Positions 1-9,339 of a stretch of 64,000 nucleotides of DNA are shown here, one piece after another. A model generated the notes under the pieces. It was given only the letters and a program-made list of their open reading frames with translations, made no database searches and was not told the DNA's origin. How positions within the stretch are numbered: position 1 is the stretch's first letter; each line of letters begins with the position of its first letter. The DNA is from Anabaenopsis elenkinii CCIBt3563. GTDB taxonomy: Bacteria; Cyanobacteriota; Cyanobacteriia; Cyanobacteriales; Nostocaceae. The translations under genes were made by a program, and so were the position numbers. The DNA lies in NCBI RefSeq assembly GCF_015245355.1, contig NZ_CP063311.1, positions 1,697,217 to 1,761,216 of the forward strand. Direction: 5' to 3'.

Positions 1-90
1 TGCACTAGTTAGAGCTAAAATAGTCAAGTTTTACAGAAAGTCTCATCATTAGGCGGCCGATAGCCTTCCATAAACAGATAACATTCATAT

Positions 91-1857
91 ATGAACGCTA
101 CACAAGAACAACTAAAACTGAAACTTCAGCAGGGTTTAGTGGCTGCTTTTGGCGGTGACTACGCGGGAGTAGACCCGATTTTAGTGACTGCAAGTAATCC
201 TAAATTTGGTGACTATCAAGCAAATGTGGCTTTGTCCCTGAGTAAAAAATTAGGACAGCAACCAAGGGCGATCGCCTTGGCTATCGTAGAGAAATTGGAT
301 GTATCTGAGTTTTGCGAAACCCCAGAAATAGCAGGTCCTGGTTTTATCAATCTCAAGCTAAAAATTTCCTACCTAGAAACACAACTCAAAACCATTCAAG
401 CTGATTCCAGATTGGGAATCCCAAAGGCCGAGACACCAAAACGAGAAATTGTCGATTTTTCCAGTCCGAATATTGCTAAAGAAATGCACGTCGGACACTT
501 GCGCTCTACAATCATTGGTGATGCGATCGCCCGGATTTTAGAATTTCGGGGGCATAATGTTTTGCGGTTAAATCATGTCGGTGATTGGGGTACACAGTTT
601 GGGATGTTAATTACCTACCTCAGAGAGGTTTACCCGGAAGCCCTGACCACTGCGAATGCTTTAAATATTGGTGATTTAGTCAATTTTTACCGCCAAGCTA
701 AACAGCGCTTTGATGAAGACGAAACTTTTCAAGAGTCAGCAAGAAAGGAAGTCGTGAGATTACAAGCAGGTGCAGAAGACACCCTTCATGCTTGGAAACT
801 ACTGTGCGAACAGTCACGCAGAGAATTTCAGGTAATTTATGATCTGCTGGATGTGCAATTAAATGAACGGGGAGAATCTTTCTATAATCCCTTACTTCCC
901 TCTGTCGTGGAAGATTTAGCCACATTGGGGATACTGGAGGAGAATCAAGGAGCTAAGGTAGTTTTCTTAGAAGGCTTCACTAACAGAGAAGGTGAACCAC
1001 TACCTTTAATTGTACAAAAATCCGATGGTGGTTATAACTACGCCACAACAGATTTAGCAGCTTTGCGTTACCGAATTCAAAAAGATCAAGCACAACGCAT
1101 AATTTACGTGACAGATTCTGGACAAAGTAACCACTTTGCCCAATTCTTCCAAGTCGCTCGTAAAGCGGGATGGGTTCCTGATGATGTGGAACTAGTTCAT
1201 GTTCCCTTTGGTTTAGTCTTGGGAGAAGATGGTAAAAAATTTAAAACTCGTGCCGGTGATACCGTAAGATTACGGGATTTATTAGATGAAGCTGTGATTC
1301 GTGCCCGTAAAGATTTAGAACGCAGATTACAAGAAGAAGAACGCCAAGAACCTGAAGAATTTATCAGTCAAGTCGGCCAGGTAGTTGGTATTAGTGCCGT
1401 AAAATATGCTGATTTAAGCCAAAATCGTACCAGTGATTATATCTTCAGCTACGACAAGATGTTGGATCTTAAGGGTAATACTGCACCCTATATGTTGTAC
1501 GCTTATGCACGGATTCAGGGGATTAGCCGCAAGGGAGGAATTAATTTTGCTCAGTTAGGAGATAATCTTCAGGTATTGCTACAGCACCCCACTGAGTTAG
1601 CTTTAGCCAAGTACTTACTACAGTTAGGTGAGGTGATTAGTACTGTTGAGGAAGAGTTGCTACCCCACCGTTTATGTGAATATTTGTATGAGTTAAGTAA
1701 AAAGTTTAATCAGTTTTATGATCGTAACCAGGGGGTAAGGGTGCTGGAGGCTGAGGAACCACTGCGGACATCCCGGTTAATCTTGTGTGATTTGACGGCT
1801 AGAACCTTGAGGTTGGGTTTAGATTTGCTGGGTATTCCCGTGTTGGAGAGGATGTAA
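91..1857 (+). CDS. argS: Arginyl-tRNA synthetase
   Basis: Class I aminoacyl-tRNA synthetase that charges tRNA-Arg in the cytoplasm. The 588-residue length is normal for bacterial ArgRS. An N-terminal Add1-type domain covers about residues 1-85. The HIGH-type motif HVGH is near residue 133, inside the conserved stretch [25 protein letters not shown] segment stands in for KMSKS, and the C-terminus is a DALR anticodon-binding domain rich in Leu and Arg. ATG at 91 is the natural start because the N-terminus aligns with the family. The gene stands alone on this strand and the 90 bases upstream show no gene. A tRNA-Arg(UCU) gene, one of its substrates, lies elsewhere in the window at 21349. Confidence 0.97.
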   Translation: MNATQEQLKLKLQQGLVAAFGGDYAGVDPILVTASNPKFGDYQANVALSLSKKLGQQPRAIALAIVEKLDVSEFCETPEIAGPGFINLKLKISYLETQLKTIQADSRLGIPKAETPKREIVDFSSPNIAKEMHVGHLRSTIIGDAIARILEFRGHNVLRLNHVGDWGTQFGMLITYLREVYPEALTTANALNIGDLVNFYRQAKQRFDEDETFQESARKEVVRLQAGAEDTLHAWKLLCEQSRREFQVIYDLLDVQLNERGESFYNPLLPSVVEDLATLGILEENQGAKVVFLEGFTNREGEPLPLIVQKSDGGYNYATTDLAALRYRIQKDQAQRIIYVTDSGQSNHFAQFFQVARKAGWVPDDVELVHVPFGLVLGEDGKKFKTRAGDTVRLRDLLDEAVIRARKDLERRLQEEERQEPEEFISQVGQVVGISAVKYADLSQNRTSDYIFSYDKMLDLKGNTAPYMLYAYARIQGISRKGGINFAQLGDNLQVLLQHPTELALAKYLLQLGEVISTVEEELLPHRLCEYLYELSKKFNQFYDRNQGVRVLEAEEPLRTSRLILCDLTARTLRLGLDLLGIPVLERM

Positions 1858-1984
1858 GCAGATTGGGTGGCGGTGGCCCATAACTATGCAACGGTGGAGG
1901 CTCCTGCGCTAAAATGAGGGCATTGGGGTAAAAATCTCTGCCAATAGTTTGATTAGATCACCAATTTTACCCAATTTACTTACA

Positions 1985-2323
1985 ATGTCTCAAGAGCATA
2001 ACGAATCTAGCCAAATTCGACAGATGGCTAGTCTTAAACCCAAACATTTTGCTGATTTAATTAGAGCTGCTCAGTTGATTTTTGATCCGGCCGCGGGTAC
2101 AGCAGGTAGACGTGTGAAAGTCAACTGGGAGGATTTTGGCATTCCCCATGATGTTCAGAATAATCTCAAAGAACTTGGTTTAAAATATCAGTATGCTTCT
2201 CCTCACATTCCCGGTGATGTCATTTGGGGTCAATTAACTCCGGAAACTAGGGTCTGGTTTCTTGAGAATAAGGATAATTTATGGCGGTTTGAAGAGACTT
2301 TTCCGGCACTGGATGAGGACTAA
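1985..2323 (+). CDS. Conserved hypothetical protein, 112 aa
   Basis: A small soluble acidic protein with no signal peptide or membrane segment. I do not recognise a named family. The frame opens at a TTG at 1949, but ATG at 1985 (MSQEHNESSQ) is the more likely start. The body has a helical segment, then a Trp-rich C-terminal half with motifs such as VIWGQLTP, TRVWFLENK and NLWRFEETF. It lies 127 bp downstream of argS on the same strand and convergent with 2-OGDC. Even codon use and the well-formed C-terminus support a real gene, but the function is unknown. Confidence 0.7.
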   Translation: MSQEHNESSQIRQMASLKPKHFADLIRAAQLIFDPAAGTAGRRVKVNWEDFGIPHDVQNNLKELGLKYQYASPHIPGDVIWGQLTPETRVWFLENKDNLWRFEETFPALDED

Positions 2324-2494
2324 GATTAGGCCTGTATTGTCTCAGTTGAGACGGATTAAAGGTTGACTTTCCCGGGAAATTGCAGGTCAATTAGGAATCT
2401 CAATAGGCATAGAATTTGATGCGGGCTTGGGGCCCGCTATGACTGCAAAGTGCTAGAGAAAATGTGTTGTTTAAAGGTGTGCAGGGTTCATGGA

Positions 2495-4138
2495 CTAAAT
2501 TGTACAGTTTAATTCGCCGGCTTTTTGGCTAAAGCGGTGATTTTCGCGGTAGTCTACGGGACAATCGATAACAGCAGGTACATCTTGGTTGAGGGCTTCT
2601 TTGAGTACGGGGATTAAATCAGTAGCAGATTCAACTCTATAACCTTTTAACCCCATACTTTCGGCTAATTTGACAAAATCAGGATTACCAAAATGGACAA
2701 AGGATGAGTTACCTGTGCCAAATTGATTTTCTTGTTTCCATTCAATTAAGCCATATCCACCATCATTAAAAATTAAAGTGACAAAGGGAGTACCCACTCG
2801 TAAGGCTGTTTCCAATTCCTGACAATTCATCATAAAGCCACCGTCCCCAGTCGCTGCTACAACTTTGCGGTTAGGATAAACCAGTTTTGCGGCTAAAGCG
2901 CCCGGAATAGCAATCCCCATGGCGGCAAAACCATTAGAAATCAAGCAAGTATTGGGACTATGACAGTGATAATGTCTAGCAATCCACATTTTATGTGCGC
3001 CCACATCAGAAATGACGATATCATCTGGCCCCATGACTTGGCGTAAGTCATAAATTAATTTTTGGGGTTTAATGGGAAAACCATCATCGTGGGCGTACTG
3101 TTCGTAATCAGCACGAATATTTGCCCTTAAGCCAATAGCATAGGGATTTGGTTTACTTTGTCTATCTGCCAATTTTAAAATTTCATTGAGGGAATCGGAA
3201 ATATCTCCGATTACTTCCACCTGGGGAATATAACTGCTGTCAATTTCGGCTGAGTTGGCGGCAATATGAATAATGGGAATATTACCTTGAGGATTCCATT
3301 TTTTGGGGGAGAACTCGATTAAATCATAGCCAATGGCAATTACCAAATCTGTATGATCAAAGCCACAAGTAATGAAATCTCTTTGCTGTAATCCCACTGA
3401 CCATAATGTCAATGGATGAGTATAAGGAATTACGCCTTTGCCCATAAAAGTATTAGCCACTGGTATATTCATTTGGGTGGCAAATTGGGTAACTGCATCA
3501 CTGGCATGAGCGCGAATTGCTCCGTTACCTACTAAGATAATGGGGTTAACTGCTTGGGAAATGGCCGCCGCCGCAGCGCGAATACAAGCAAAAGAAGCAT
3601 AGCTTTTTTCGATATTATCCTTTTGTAAAGGTTTGCCTTCCGCCGGCATAGCGGCAATATTTTCTGGTAAATCAATGTGCACTGCGCCGGGTTTTTCAGT
3701 TTGCGATCGCTTAAATGCTTTACGTACCACTTCGGGTGTAATACTGGGGCGGACAATCTGCTTATTCCACTTAGTCACAGGTGCAAACATTGCTACCAGA
3801 TCCAAATATTGGTGGGATTCGATGTGCATTCTATCGGTTCCCACCTGACCAGTGATTGCTACTAAAGGCGCACCATCGAGATTAGCATCTGCGACCCCTG
3901 TCATTAAGTTTGTCGCCCCAGGACCGAGGGTAGAAAGGCAAACACCAGCTTTTCCGGTCAAGCGTCCGTAGACATCGGCCATAAATGCGGCACCCTGTTC
4001 ATGACGAGTGGTAATAAATTGAATGGAAGAATGTTTCAGCGCTTCTAAAACGTGCAGGTTCTCTTCACCGGGAAGACCAAAAACATATTGTACCCCTTCA
4101 TTTTCTAGACACCGCACCAACAATTCAGCTGTATTCAT
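2495..4138 (-). CDS. 2-oxoglutarate decarboxylase (acetolactate-synthase-like ThDP enzyme)
   Basis: A 547-residue thiamine-diphosphate enzyme of the acetolactate synthase large-subunit fold. The N-terminal Pyr domain carries the ThDP-activating Glu (about E47, in RHEQGAAF). A central domain follows, then the C-terminal PP domain with the GDGG...N metal/diphosphate motif around residues 427-457 (GDGGFMMNCQELETA). By sequence alone it could be called IlvB/AlsS. However, it sits directly downstream of a succinic semialdehyde dehydrogenase gene on the same strand, 93 bp apart, which is the arrangement known for the cyanobacterial 2-OGDC/SSADH pair. I therefore assign 2-oxoglutarate to succinic semialdehyde plus CO2, a bypass closing the TCA cycle. 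No small regulatory subunit gene of acetolactate synthase is nearby. Alternative: a catabolic acetolactate synthase. Confidence 0.85.
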   Translation of the reverse strand: MNTAELLVRCLENEGVQYVFGLPGEENLHVLEALKHSSIQFITTRHEQGAAFMADVYGRLTGKAGVCLSTLGPGATNLMTGVADANLDGAPLVAITGQVGTDRMHIESHQYLDLVAMFAPVTKWNKQIVRPSITPEVVRKAFKRSQTEKPGAVHIDLPENIAAMPAEGKPLQKDNIEKSYASFACIRAAAAAISQAVNPIILVGNGAIRAHASDAVTQFATQMNIPVANTFMGKGVIPYTHPLTLWSVGLQQRDFITCGFDHTDLVIAIGYDLIEFSPKKWNPQGNIPIIHIAANSAEIDSSYIPQVEVIGDISDSLNEILKLADRQSKPNPYAIGLRANIRADYEQYAHDDGFPIKPQKLIYDLRQVMGPDDIVISDVGAHKMWIARHYHCHSPNTCLISNGFAAMGIAIPGALAAKLVYPNRKVVAATGDGGFMMNCQELETALRVGTPFVTLIFNDGGYGLIEWKQENQFGTGNSSFVHFGNPDFVKLAESMGLKGYRVESATDLIPVLKEALNQDVPAVIDCPVDYRENHRFSQKAGELNCTI

Positions 4139-4231
4139 TTTATTTCCTCAGTTGTTATAAATAAGGTCTGGGAACTGAGTATTGGGAAGAAGAGTAAAAT
4201 ATCTGCCCACACCCAATGATTAATGAGTTAG

Positions 4232-5599
4232 TTAGTTCACCCACACGGTTTTGACATTGACGAACTCATGTATACCTTGAATACTCAACTCTCTACCGTA
4301 TCCAGACCGCTTAATACCACCAAAGGGTAAGCGGGGGTCAGATTTAACCATGCTATTGATAAATACGGCACCTGCTTCAATTTGGGTGATCAGCTGCTCA
4401 AATTCTTGATGATTATTTGTCCAAGCACTAGCACCTAAGCCGAAAGGTGTAGCATTAGCTAGTCTAATGGCGGCATTAATATCTGGTACACGGAATAATA
4501 AGGCAACTGGCCCAAAAAATTCTTCCTGGGCGATCGCACTATCTGGGGGGACATCTGTAATGATGGTAGGCGGGTAAAAGTTACCAGCCAGATGTGATAA
4601 AGGATGTCCACCGGTCAGGAGTTTACCACCAGTTTTAATGGCAGTTTGCACCTGTTGATCTAAGTCTTGGAGAATACCAGGGGTTGCTAATGGACCTATA
4701 TCGGTATCTGGCTGCATGGGGTCGCCTACTTTCAGCCCCTCAAATTTGTCTAGAAGTAACTTTTCAAACTCAAGAGCGATGGACTCCACAATAATAAAGC
4801 GTTTTGCTGCTATGCAAGATTGCCCGTTATTCAACATCCGCGCTGTGGTTGCTGTGGCCACTGCGGTTTCTAAATCAGCACTTTCTAAGACAATAAACGG
4901 GTCACTACCCCCTAATTCTAGAACAGTTTTTTTAATTTGTTGACCTGCGGCAGCAGCCAAGGATGCCCCAGCTGGTTCACTCCCAGTTAAGGTCGCAGCT
5001 TTTACCCGGTCATCAGCCATGATAGCGGCTACTTTGGGCGCACCTATTAACAGGGTTTGAAAAGCGCCTGGAGGAAAACCAGCCCGATGGATAATATCCT
5101 CAATGGCCAAGGCACACTGGGGCACATTAGATGCGTGTTTCAGTAAGCCCACATTACCCGCCATTAGGGTAGGTGCGGCAAAACGAAACACTTGCCAAAA
5201 GGGGAAATTCCATGGCATTACAGCCAGAATTACACCCAGAGGCTGATAGCGCACAAAACTATGACTAGCATCGGTGGGGATGGGAACATCAGCTAGAAAA
5301 CTTGGCGCGTGTTCAGCATAATATTGACAAACCAGGACACATTTTTCTACTTCTGCGATCGCTGCTTGATAAGGTTTACCCATTTCCAGGGTGATTATTT
5401 TCGCAAAATCGGCTTTTTCTTGCTGTAGAATGGTGGCAGCTTTTTCTAGCCATTGCGATCGCTCCGAGAAACTGGTTTGGCGGTACTGTGCAAAAGTCCG
5501 ACCTGCCAAATCCAGTTTAGAGGCAATTTCTGCATCTTTGAGTGGCTCAAAGACTTTGATTGTCTCCCCGGTGGCGGGATTAATGGTGGCGATAGCCAT
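4232..5599 (-). CDS. gabD: Succinic semialdehyde dehydrogenase (NAD(P)-dependent ALDH)
   Basis: A 455-residue aldehyde dehydrogenase superfamily member. It shows the cofactor-binding VMPWNFPFWQVF segment near residues 128-139, the general-base Glu in VLELGGSDPF (E228) and the catalytic Cys in NNGQSCIAAKRF (C262). The C-terminal motif LPFGGIKRSGYGRE is typical of the SSADH branch. It oxidises succinic semialdehyde to succinate, the second step after the 2-oxoglutarate decarboxylase encoded just downstream, so the two genes probably form an operon read leftwards. A strong ribosome-binding site (GGGAGGT) precedes the ATG. A perfect 10-bp inverted repeat lies 28-50 bases upstream of the start, and an IS element lies 167 bp upstream, so the promoter region has been shortened or altered. 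Confidence 0.92.
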   Translation of the reverse strand: MAIATINPATGETIKVFEPLKDAEIASKLDLAGRTFAQYRQTSFSERSQWLEKAATILQQEKADFAKIITLEMGKPYQAAIAEVEKCVLVCQYYAEHAPSFLADVPIPTDASHSFVRYQPLGVILAVMPWNFPFWQVFRFAAPTLMAGNVGLLKHASNVPQCALAIEDIIHRAGFPPGAFQTLLIGAPKVAAIMADDRVKAATLTGSEPAGASLAAAAGQQIKKTVLELGGSDPFIVLESADLETAVATATTARMLNNGQSCIAAKRFIIVESIALEFEKLLLDKFEGLKVGDPMQPDTDIGPLATPGILQDLDQQVQTAIKTGGKLLTGGHPLSHLAGNFYPPTIITDVPPDSAIAQEEFFGPVALLFRVPDINAAIRLANATPFGLGASAWTNNHQEFEQLITQIEAGAVFINSMVKSDPRLPFGGIKRSGYGRELSIQGIHEFVNVKTVWVN

Positions 5600-5626
5600 T
5601 GCCTGACCTCCCGTTAAATTTCATAT

Positions 5627-5649
5627 CTATATTTCCAGCGGAAATATAG
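5627..5649. promoter_or_regulatory. Perfect inverted repeat upstream of SSADH
   Basis: CTATATTTCC, a 3-base loop (AGC) and GGAAATATAG form a perfect 10-bp inverted repeat. It lies 28-50 bases before the SSADH start codon. It could be an operator for a dimeric regulator or a hairpin in the mRNA leader. There is no T-tract on the gene's strand, so it does not look like a terminator. The repeat is seen directly; the function is inferred. Confidence 0.5.
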
Positions 5650-5766
5650 CTTGAGGTAGCTTCCTAGTGTTACACATATCTATTATGGAAGCTATACCCA
5701 AATTTTATGATTTTACTCAGGTTCTATTTTTGAATAGGGAATAACCGCAATTATTTTTATATTTAA

Positions 5767-6907
5767 TAGGACTTACGCATTGACAAAAAATATGATCTAT
5801 GATATCTAGATCATGCGATCGCTATTAAGATTAGCAAAAATATGCTCACGTACAACTAAAGTAAACAGATTCCGTTGTATTTCATACCAATTGCTAATTA
5901 TTTTTTCAGAGCGCATAAACTCCAACTTAACAAAAGCTTGAAGTGAACAAAAGATGTGAGTCTTAATTGCATGAGTATCCCTAACCATGAACCGACAAAT
6001 TCCACATACTTGTTTTATGGCTCGATGAAAGGTTTCAATTCCCCAATGAGTATCATGAATTGTCATAAATTCATTTCTAGTTATATCCTCGATTCTTTCC
6101 TCATCTGGAAGATACAAAATATAGTGTCTAGAGTCTTCTTTTTTAAAGTCTTTCCTAAACAACTTTATAAATCCAAATTCTTTCAGATGAGTCCTTAATC
6201 CTTCTTCGGGAATAGCCAGAGTGCTTACTTGACAATACTTGTGTGGCTCATTTGAAACAGTTCTATTTTTTTCAATTCCGAAGAGAAAACCCAATTTCTG
6301 GTTTTTTAGGAATTTCAAATTTTCTACTCCTGAATACCAACTATCACCTGTTACAATTCTGGGTTTGACTCCCCAGCTTATTATTTCACTTACCATTTCT
6401 CTAAAATAATCGTTTTTTGTTTTTCCCTCCTTTTTATCATATATTCTGTAATTTATTGGCACTGAATTACCATGAATATCACTGTAATATAGAGTGATTA
6501 AATTTAAGCCAATAATTGTTTTATGGGCTTTACCTGACCAAAAATAACCGATTAATTCAGCATTTTTGGGGTCGCTGTAAATCTTTTCTATCACTGTATC
6601 ATCTACACTTAGTATTCCTCCTACCAAGTTAATAACTTTTTCTATAATGTTGAATAAATCTTTCGGTTCATATCGCTCTCTCAATAAAAAGCGATTCACA
6701 CTATCATGTGAAACGTCTCCTAATATCTCTGCTAACCTACTGCACCCCCCAAACTTTGGCTCTGACAGTAAAAATAAGGTGTATAGGTCTAGATTGCATT
6801 GCGCTGTGGATGGTTTCGTGATTTTTCTAATTGTCTGATACCTAGCAAGTAGACGACCTATATTTATCAATTCACTATTTTGTTATTCTGTCAATGCGTA
6901 ACTCCTA
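5767..6907 (-). mobile_element. Insertion sequence copy 1, 1141 bp, IS4-superfamily type
   Basis: Complete IS with 19-bp terminal inverted repeats of the form TAGGA(G/C)TTACGCATTGACA, one mismatch between ends. It is flanked by a 5-bp direct repeat TTTAA (5762-5766 and 6908-6912), which fits a target-site duplication. It carries one transposase gene on the minus strand. The second copy at 54572-55712 has the same length and ends, which fixes the boundaries. It lies between SSADH and petL. Confidence 0.95.
5806..6870 (-). CDS. IS transposase (DDE, IS4 superfamily), copy 1
   Basis: A 354-residue transposase with the DDE signature: D90/D91 in ILSVDDTV, D176 in VTGDSWYS and E279 in HWGIETFHRAIKQ. 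The last has the IE..HR..KQ pattern of IS4-superfamily C-terminal catalytic regions. The IS701 or ISH3 groups are possible; the 5-bp target duplication argues against classical IS4. Translation must start at a TTG because an in-frame stop lies five codons upstream and no in-frame ATG follows for many codons. A TTGACA inside the terminal repeat could be the -35 of its promoter. It differs from the second copy by one residue (F238 here, L238 there). The gene is intact, so the element is probably active or recently so. Confidence 0.93.
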   Translation of the reverse strand: MINIGRLLARYQTIRKITKPSTAQCNLDLYTLFLLSEPKFGGCSRLAEILGDVSHDSVNRFLLRERYEPKDLFNIIEKVINLVGGILSVDDTVIEKIYSDPKNAELIGYFWSGKAHKTIIGLNLITLYYSDIHGNSVPINYRIYDKKEGKTKNDYFREMVSEIISWGVKPRIVTGDSWYSGVENLKFLKNQKLGFLFGIEKNRTVSNEPHKYCQVSTLAIPEEGLRTHLKEFGFIKLFRKDFKKEDSRHYILYLPDEERIEDITRNEFMTIHDTHWGIETFHRAIKQVCGICRFMVRDTHAIKTHIFCSLQAFVKLEFMRSEKIISNWYEIQRNLFTLVVREHIFANLNSDRMI

Positions 6908-7020
6908 TTTAAATATACTTGGCTAATAAATAATTTTTGTTAAATTAAATACATTATGCCATATAATAACTTCACCCCCAGCCCCACTCCTGGGTCAGGA
7001 GAGGGGAAATTGGGAGGAGC

Positions 7021-7116
7021 TTAAATTAGTTTGACAGCACGCAAACCAAATAGCAGACCTACGGCTACGCCCATGAATAAGGCCAAAAAGCCAATATAAG
7101 CTATAACTCCAAACAT
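7021..7116 (-). CDS. petL: Cytochrome b6-f complex subunit PetL
   Basis: A 31-codon gene. The product begins [14 protein letters not shown] and ends GLRAVKLI, a single hydrophobic helix with a short basic C-terminus. It closely resembles the cyanobacterial PetL pattern (AYIGFLALF...GLLFGLR..K). PetL is a small thylakoid subunit that stabilises the cytochrome b6-f complex in photosynthetic and respiratory electron transport. A GGAGAA ribosome-binding site precedes the ATG at good spacing. The IS copy 1 ends 113 bp beyond its stop codon, so the gene itself is intact. Confidence 0.9.
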   Translation of the reverse strand: MFGVIAYIGFLALFMGVAVGLLFGLRAVKLI

Positions 7117-7225
7117 TGATTCTTCTCCACAATAGGGCACTACATATATATTGAATCATGGGGAATGGGGAATGGAAAATATAGTATTCTTTAATTTCCC
7201 ACCATCGCTTATTTGACTTTGGGTA

Positions 7226-8317
7226 ATGACCTCTGTAATTAACGTAAGTCTACCGCACCAATCTTACGAGATTGCGATCGCACCATCCAGTCTAGATCAA
7301 CTGGGTGAAAAAATGGCCACACTCAACTTAGGTAAAAAAGTCTTAGTTGTTTCTAACCCCAGCATTTTTAAACATTATGGTGAGAAGGCAGTAAAATCTC
7401 TGACATTGGCTGGTTATCAAGTAGCCAGTTACAATCTCCCACCAGGTGAACGTTACAAGACCCTCAACTCTATTCAAAAACTTTATGATGTTGCCTTAGA
7501 AAACCGTCTAGAACGTTCCTCAACCATGGTAGCTTTAGGTGGCGGAGTCATTGGCGACATGACAGGCTTTGCTGCAGCTACCTGGCTGCGAGGTATTAAT
7601 GTAGTACAAGTACCTACCACCCTGTTAGCAATGGTAGACTCAGCTATTGGTGGTAAAACCGGTGTAAATCATCCTCATGGCAAAAACTTAATTGGGGCTT
7701 TTCACCAACCGCGATTAGTATTAATTAGTCCAGAAACCCTCAAAACCCTGCCCATGAGGGAATTTCGGGCTGGGATGGCAGAAGTAATTAAATACGGTGT
7801 CATTTGGGATGCCGAATTATTTGCCCAGATGGAAGGGAGTAAACACCTGAATCAACTCCGCTATATGAAGCCGGAATTTATAGAATACATATTAACCCGT
7901 TCTTGTCAAGCAAAAGCTGAGGTAGTAGCCAAGGACGAGAAAGAAGGGGGACTCAGAGCAATTCTCAACTATGGACATACCATCGGTCATGCTGTGGAAA
8001 GTCTGACAAACTATCGTTTACTTAAACATGGCGAAGCCGTGGCTATTGGTATGGTAGCAGCTGGACAGATTGCCCTAGAACTAGGAATGTGGACACCTGA
8101 AGATAGTAAACGGCAAAACGCACTAATTGAAAAAGCCGGTTTACCAACTCGACTACCAGAGGGTTTAGAGATTGAGGCAATTATTGATACACTACAACTA
8201 GATAAGAAAGTCAGGGACGGTAAAGTTAGGTTTGTCTTACCCACCCAAATGGGTGTGGTGACAGTTACCGATGAAGTACCCACAGAAACTATCCGCAGGG
8301 TATTGCAAAGTATGTAG
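7226..8317 (+). CDS. aroB: 3-dehydroquinate synthase
   Basis: A 363-residue enzyme that converts DAHP to 3-dehydroquinate, the second step of the shikimate pathway, using NAD and a divalent metal. Visible family signatures are the NAD-binding [18 protein letters not shown] segment, [19 protein letters not shown], the metal-site Glu in GMAEVIKYG and the metal-site His in [12 protein letters not shown] and [11 protein letters not shown]. Length is standard and the ATG at 7226 gives a normal N-terminus. It is the first gene after petL, read in the opposite direction. aroE is about 8 kb away, so the pathway genes are dispersed, as is usual in cyanobacteria. Confidence 0.97.
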   Translation: MTSVINVSLPHQSYEIAIAPSSLDQLGEKMATLNLGKKVLVVSNPSIFKHYGEKAVKSLTLAGYQVASYNLPPGERYKTLNSIQKLYDVALENRLERSSTMVALGGGVIGDMTGFAAATWLRGINVVQVPTTLLAMVDSAIGGKTGVNHPHGKNLIGAFHQPRLVLISPETLKTLPMREFRAGMAEVIKYGVIWDAELFAQMEGSKHLNQLRYMKPEFIEYILTRSCQAKAEVVAKDEKEGGLRAILNYGHTIGHAVESLTNYRLLKHGEAVAIGMVAAGQIALELGMWTPEDSKRQNALIEKAGLPTRLPEGLEIEAIIDTLQLDKKVRDGKVRFVLPTQMGVVTVTDEVPTETIRRVLQSM

Positions 8318-8319
8318 GG

Positions 8320-9249
8320 TTACCCACCTTTAAGGCGCTGTTCCATACCAATATTGCCTTGCAAGCCCCCTGTGTGCAAGAGTAAGATGCGATCGCCCTT
8401 GGCAAACACTCCCTGTTGGAGTAAATTCATCACACCATAGAACATTTTTGCAGTATATACGTAATCAAGTTGGATGTGGTGTGAGTTTTGAAATTGCTGA
8501 CTGAACATAAGGAGATGATTATTAACCTTTGCATAACCACCAAAGTGATAATCATAGATTAATTTCCAAGGTGCGGGGGAGTAAGTTGGTGCTGGTAGTC
8601 CAGAGTTTAGATACTTCTGGATCAGGTTATGGATTTCCTGAGCGAGAAATTCTGCATTTTTGAGCACGGGAAAACCAATTACTCGTTGTTCTGGATTTAG
8701 GGAAAGTACAATACCCGCTAGGGTTGTACCTGTCCCGCAAGCCAAGCAGATAGTATCAAATGCGCCTGCATAATCCACTATCTCCATACAACCGCGTACC
8801 CCGTTCAAATTGCTACCACCCTCAGGAATAATAAATAGGTCACCAAAAGCTTGTTTTAACTCCCCGTGTAATTCTATGCTGTGCTTGCTTCTGTAACTCT
8901 CACGATTCAGGTAAACTAGCTGCATACCCTGCTGTACAGCAAAACTCAGAGTTGGGTTGAGTGGTAAACTTTCATGTCCACGAATCACCCCAATACTACG
9001 GAAGCCAAAGAGATTACCGGCTGCGGCTGTAGCAAATATATGGTTAGAATAAGCACCACCAAAGGTAAGAATAGTCCTACAATTTTGCTGATGGGCTTCC
9101 CGGAGGTTATATTTTAATTTAAACCATTTGTTACCGTTAACCAATGGGTGCATGGAATCGAGACGTAGTACAGATAAATCTACACCAGCGCCTCGGGTAA
9201 TCTCATTTTCTATTTTCTCAGTTACAGGGGCAAAAAACGGTAAAGACAT
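8320..9249 (-). CDS. PLP-dependent ACC deaminase / D-cysteine desulfhydrase family protein
   Basis: A 309-residue member of the fold-type II PLP family that includes 1-aminocyclopropane-1-carboxylate deaminase and D-cysteine desulfhydrase. The Schiff-base Lys is in NGNKWFKLKYNL, the substrate-binding GGAYSNH motif follows near residue 64, and the phosphate-binding Gly-rich loop is CLACGTGTTLAGI. The precise substrate cannot be read from sequence. Its stop codon lies 2 bp from that of aroB, so the two genes converge tightly with no room for a separate terminator. Confidence 0.85.
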   Translation of the reverse strand: MSLPFFAPVTEKIENEITRGAGVDLSVLRLDSMHPLVNGNKWFKLKYNLREAHQQNCRTILTFGGAYSNHIFATAAAGNLFGFRSIGVIRGHESLPLNPTLSFAVQQGMQLVYLNRESYRSKHSIELHGELKQAFGDLFIIPEGGSNLNGVRGCMEIVDYAGAFDTICLACGTGTTLAGIVLSLNPEQRVIGFPVLKNAEFLAQEIHNLIQKYLNSGLPAPTYSPAPWKLIYDYHFGGYAKVNNHLLMFSQQFQNSHHIQLDYVYTAKMFYGVMNLLQQGVFAKGDRILLLHTGGLQGNIGMEQRLKGG

Positions 9250-9339
9250 AGATAAAATTTGACAGACGCAAAAAGCAGAAAATCACCCAGATATTGATTT
9301 CTGGTTGTATTAAACTCTCAAATTAAGGTTAATAAATTC

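Noticed and set aside
2495..4138. Anabolic acetolactate synthase (IlvB)
   Set aside because: No ilvN/ilvH partner, and it is paired with SSADH, the known context of 2-oxoglutarate decarboxylase.
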